Of a DNA stretch of 7,688 bases, positions 6,432-7,688 are shown in pieces. The DNA is taken from NCBI GenBank assembly GCA_005877345.1, contig VBPR01000078.1:1-7688 (forward strand). Direction: 5' to 3'. Positions within the stretch are counted from its first letter, which is position 1. The number at the start of each line of letters is the position of its first letter. Made by a program: the position numbers and the translations under genes. The notes under the pieces were generated by a model. That model was not told where the DNA came from. It saw only the letters and a list, made by a program, of their open reading frames with translations, and made no database searches. This DNA is from Nitrososphaerota archaeon (lineage in GTDB: Archaea; Thermoproteota; Nitrososphaeria; Nitrososphaerales; Nitrososphaeraceae).

Positions 6432-6640
6432 TCAATACTGAACATAAAAATATTTTATCAAATCTTCATGTTGTGGCAAGAAAAGGTTACTTGCCAATAG
6501 ACCCACAATATGATAAACTATTAACGTCATTGCGCACAGCATACGCCAATGAACTATCTTTAGATAAGGAACAAACTTCTTATGATGATTTGTTAGATGC
6601 ACTTCGACTAGCATTAAAACCATATATTTTCAAGCAATAA
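6407..6640 (+). pseudogene. C-terminal remnant resembling a viral terminase large subunit
   Basis: A plus-strand frame with protein-like sequence and no start codon. It reads NIRIRPVNFNTEHKNIL, then HVVARKGYLPIDPQYDKLL, SLRTAYANEL, DKEQTSYDDLLDALRLAL and ends KPYIFKQ with TAA at 6638-6640. The pattern of a small domain that ends in SYDDLLDALRLAL resembles the last acidic motif (D-D-x-x-D-A) and closing helix of the RNase H-like nuclease domain of terminase large subunits, the DNA-packaging motors of head-tail viruses. The frame is open back to a TAA at 6377-6379, but sequence left of about 6400 belongs to the isochorismatase remnant on the other strand. The ATPase half is absent, so it is a fragment. 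The family assignment is from motif memory and needs a profile search; other nucleases or helicases with a similar tail are possible. Confidence 0.5.
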
Positions 6641-6661
6641 ATGCAAATATTGGGTTTTATT

Positions 6662-6706
6662 ACTCTTAAAAAATTAAGAGTGAGTAGATTAACTTTAATT
6701 AATCTA
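6662..6706. terminator. Two adjacent perfect hairpins between convergent genes
   Basis: ACTCTTAA (6662-6669) and TTAAGAGT (6674-6681) form a perfect 8-bp stem with a four-A loop. Three bases later TAGATTAA (6685-6692) and TTAATCTA (6699-6706) form a second perfect 8-bp stem with a six-base loop. They lie 22 bases after the end of the terminase-like remnant and 15 bases beyond the stop of the phasin-like gene, which reads towards them. Read from the minus strand, a run of six T occurs at the first loop. A bidirectional transcript-end or mRNA 3'-end structure is the likeliest role. They could also be remains of a mobile-element end. Confidence 0.4.
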
Positions 6707-6720
6707 TCACAATATTGCGC

Positions 6721-7254
6721 TTATTGTCGTCCTGAATGTGTTTGTACTTCTCTCGTTGGAAAATCTCTTAAACTGTCTTTTGCAACGTTTTCGAATGTAT
6801 TTGCGATATTAGCATTTAACCGTGAAAATTCTTTTGCATTATCTCTTGCATGTTGTACTGATGTTTTCACCGCTTCCATAGTTGCAAATATGTCATTATT
6901 TGCTAATCTGGTTGCGACTATTGTACTGTCTGTAATATTGCTTACTGCTCTTGCATAATTTTCTGTGAATCTTTTTGGAGAACCCCAATATGACAAATAT
7001 GAATTTTGTACATTTTCAATGTACGGAACCCATAAGGATTGCAGTGAATGGATAACCTCCTTTTGTGAATCTAGAAAACTATCTGCAATATCTTTTGATG
7101 CTTGAATAGTCTCTTCTTGATATTCGTTAACGGCTTTTGTAAACCGTGGAATTTCCTTTAATGCCTCATCTGTTGTCTTTTTAACTGTTGATTTTGTTTC
7201 GTCGAGAGCGATATTGATTGTTTCTATATTTTTTACTTCTTTATTTGATGCCAT
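6721..7254 (-). CDS. Phasin-like helical protein
   Basis: A 177-residue soluble, almost wholly helical protein with no Cys and no membrane segment. It has long heptad-like stretches (about 12-70 and 100-162), a central tryptophan region with SLWVPYIENVQNSYLSYWGSP (residues about 73-93), and a C-terminal half containing ARAVSNITDSTIVATRLANN (101-120) and QHARDNAKEFSRLNANIANT (134-153), ending in a short disordered tail. This layout resembles phasins and PhaE-like proteins, which coat polyhydroxyalkanoate granules or help PHA synthase. Group I.1b thaumarchaea are known to carry PHA synthase genes, but none is in this window, so granule binding is inference. A generic coiled-coil protein is the alternative. 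The ATG at 7254 is well placed: a TATA box is centred about 28 bases upstream, so the mRNA is probably leaderless. An inverted repeat directly behind the TATA box suggests regulation. Confidence 0.62.
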   Translation of the reverse strand: MASNKEVKNIETINIALDETKSTVKKTTDEALKEIPRFTKAVNEYQEETIQASKDIADSFLDSQKEVIHSLQSLWVPYIENVQNSYLSYWGSPKRFTENYARAVSNITDSTIVATRLANNDIFATMEAVKTSVQHARDNAKEFSRLNANIANTFENVAKDSLRDFPTREVQTHSGRQ

Positions 7255-7276
7255 GTTATTATATTAGACATAATGG

Positions 7277-7286
7277 CATATATATG
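7277..7286 (-). promoter_or_regulatory. TATA box of the phasin-like gene
   Basis: CATATATATG, a self-complementary sequence, is centred about 28 bases before the ATG at 7254. This is the standard distance for an archaeal TATA box driving a leaderless transcript. It is the clearest promoter in the window. Confidence 0.55.
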
Positions 7287-7287
7287 T

Positions 7288-7312
7288 TGGTAATAATTGG
7301 TATTTATTACCA
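7288..7312. promoter_or_regulatory. Inverted repeat behind the phasin-like promoter, candidate operator
   Basis: TGGTAATAA (7288-7296) and TTATTACCA (7304-7312) form a perfect 9-bp inverted repeat with a seven-base spacer, so half-site centres are 16 bases apart. It begins one base beyond the TATA box, where the TFB recognition element would lie. TTGGTA also occurs twice in direct orientation (7287-7292 and 7297-7302), 10 bases apart. Position and symmetry fit a site for a dimeric winged-helix or helix-turn-helix regulator. The regulator is not in this window. Confidence 0.42.
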
Positions 7313-7688
7313 TTATAATCCCCACAGTGACTGCATTTTCCTTCTTTACTAGTATGCCTTTTCTCCGGACATATCTGATAATTTGGAGTGCTTAAGTAAG
7401 ATCCGAACCAATCTAAAATTTAACAACTGTGGGAGATGACCGTCGATGAACAAGAAACAACCAATACCCACCACTTGCTGTTTAACCGCAATGATATATT
7501 GTCACATCCGTAAATATAAAATCTAGTCAAGTCAAATTATGATAAATAGAATTCAGCTGACTTATTCCTCCAAATCAATATATCCGCTCATCTGCAAATT
7601 ATCAAATTATATTAAATTTTTATATCTATAGATTCAATGATATCATGACGATTCTCTAGATGCTTTAAGATTAAGTTTAATAGGATTT
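7313..7688. other. AT-rich right end without a confident gene
   Basis: Apart from the startless zinc-ribbon-like frame that reaches into it (to 7419), this stretch shows no long open frame on either strand. A 25-residue frame from ATG 7436 (MTVDEQETTN, ending at TAA 7511-7513) has a purine-rich GGGAG before it but no recognisable features. From about 7540 the sequence is very AT-rich with many short stops, as expected for intergenic DNA. It may hold the promoter of a gene beyond the right edge. No tRNA or repeat array is visible. Confidence 0.4.

Larger units (their letters stand above)
7264..7419 (-). pseudogene. Startless small frame with a zinc-ribbon-like motif
   Basis: A minus-strand frame of 51 codons, bounded by TAA at 7422-7420 upstream and TAA at 7266-7264. 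It has no ATG, GTG or TTG; only ATT and ATA could start it. It reads LDWFGSYLSTPNYQICPEKR, then HTSKEGKCSHCGDYNG and ends near YICHYV. The ICPEKR and CSHCGD parts look like half of a zinc ribbon (C-x11-C-x2-C, plus a late Cys). It could be a remnant of a gene, a gene with a rare start codon, or chance. It overlaps the TATA box and inverted repeat of the phasin-like gene, which argues against it being an active gene. Confidence 0.25.

Noticed and set aside
6641..6958. Plus-strand frame opposite the phasin-like gene
   Set aside because: It starts in the hairpin region, is antisense to a well-supported gene with its own promoter, and its Cys-rich product resembles no family.
7436..7513. Plus-strand frame of 25 residues starting MTVDEQETTN
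   Set aside because: Too short and featureless to claim as a gene, although GGGAG precedes its ATG.

Overview
The window looks like a chromosomal segment of an ammonia-oxidising-type thaumarchaeon (Nitrososphaerota). The reasons are archaeal-specific information-processing genes (Nop5 and fibrillarin of the C/D-box RNP, archaeal RNase HII, archaeal Trm1), low G+C by eye, and TATA-like boxes about 26-37 bases ahead of several start codons with little or no leader. The low G+C together with a phasin-like protein leans towards a group I.1b, Nitrosocosmicus-like organism. That placement is inference.

Left part (1-5124), a conserved core. An open frame running in from the left edge (1-147) is probably the tail of another gene. 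It is followed by an LsrF-type class I aldolase/thiolase (236-1054) and a 41-residue single C2H2 zinc-finger protein (1089-1214). Next come nop5 (1301-2536) and fibrillarin (2514-3188), which overlap by 23 bases. With L7Ae and guide RNAs, not seen here, these two form the 2'-O-methylation RNP. RNase HII (minus, 3195-3824) converges on fibrillarin with a 6-base gap and diverges from trm1 (3952-5124), which makes N2-methyl/N2,N2-dimethylguanosine-26 in tRNA. Most of this block concerns RNA modification or RNA/DNA hybrid removal.

Right part (5125-7688), accessory and partly decayed. It holds an unrecognised membrane protein with a C-terminal anchor (minus, 5142-5867) and a C-terminal remnant of an isochorismatase-type cysteine hydrolase (minus, 6045-6431). 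That remnant abuts, 5' end to 5' end, a C-terminal remnant that looks like a terminase large subunit (plus, about 6407-6640). Both have lost their N-terminal halves at one shared point, so this looks like a deletion or recombination scar, possibly from a lost provirus. Two adjacent hairpins (6662-6706) separate the remnant from a phasin-like helical protein (minus, 6721-7254). The phasin-like gene has a clear TATA box and, directly behind it, a 9-bp inverted repeat that could be an operator. The last 430 bases carry only a small startless zinc-ribbon-like frame and AT-rich sequence.

I did not find a convincing new multi-gene system. The points most worth a second look are the RNase HII gene with no canonical start codon before its catalytic residues, the two-gene truncation scar, the palindrome at the phasin-like promoter, and the orphan zinc-finger miniprotein. 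No tRNA, rRNA, CRISPR array or complete insertion sequence was seen.
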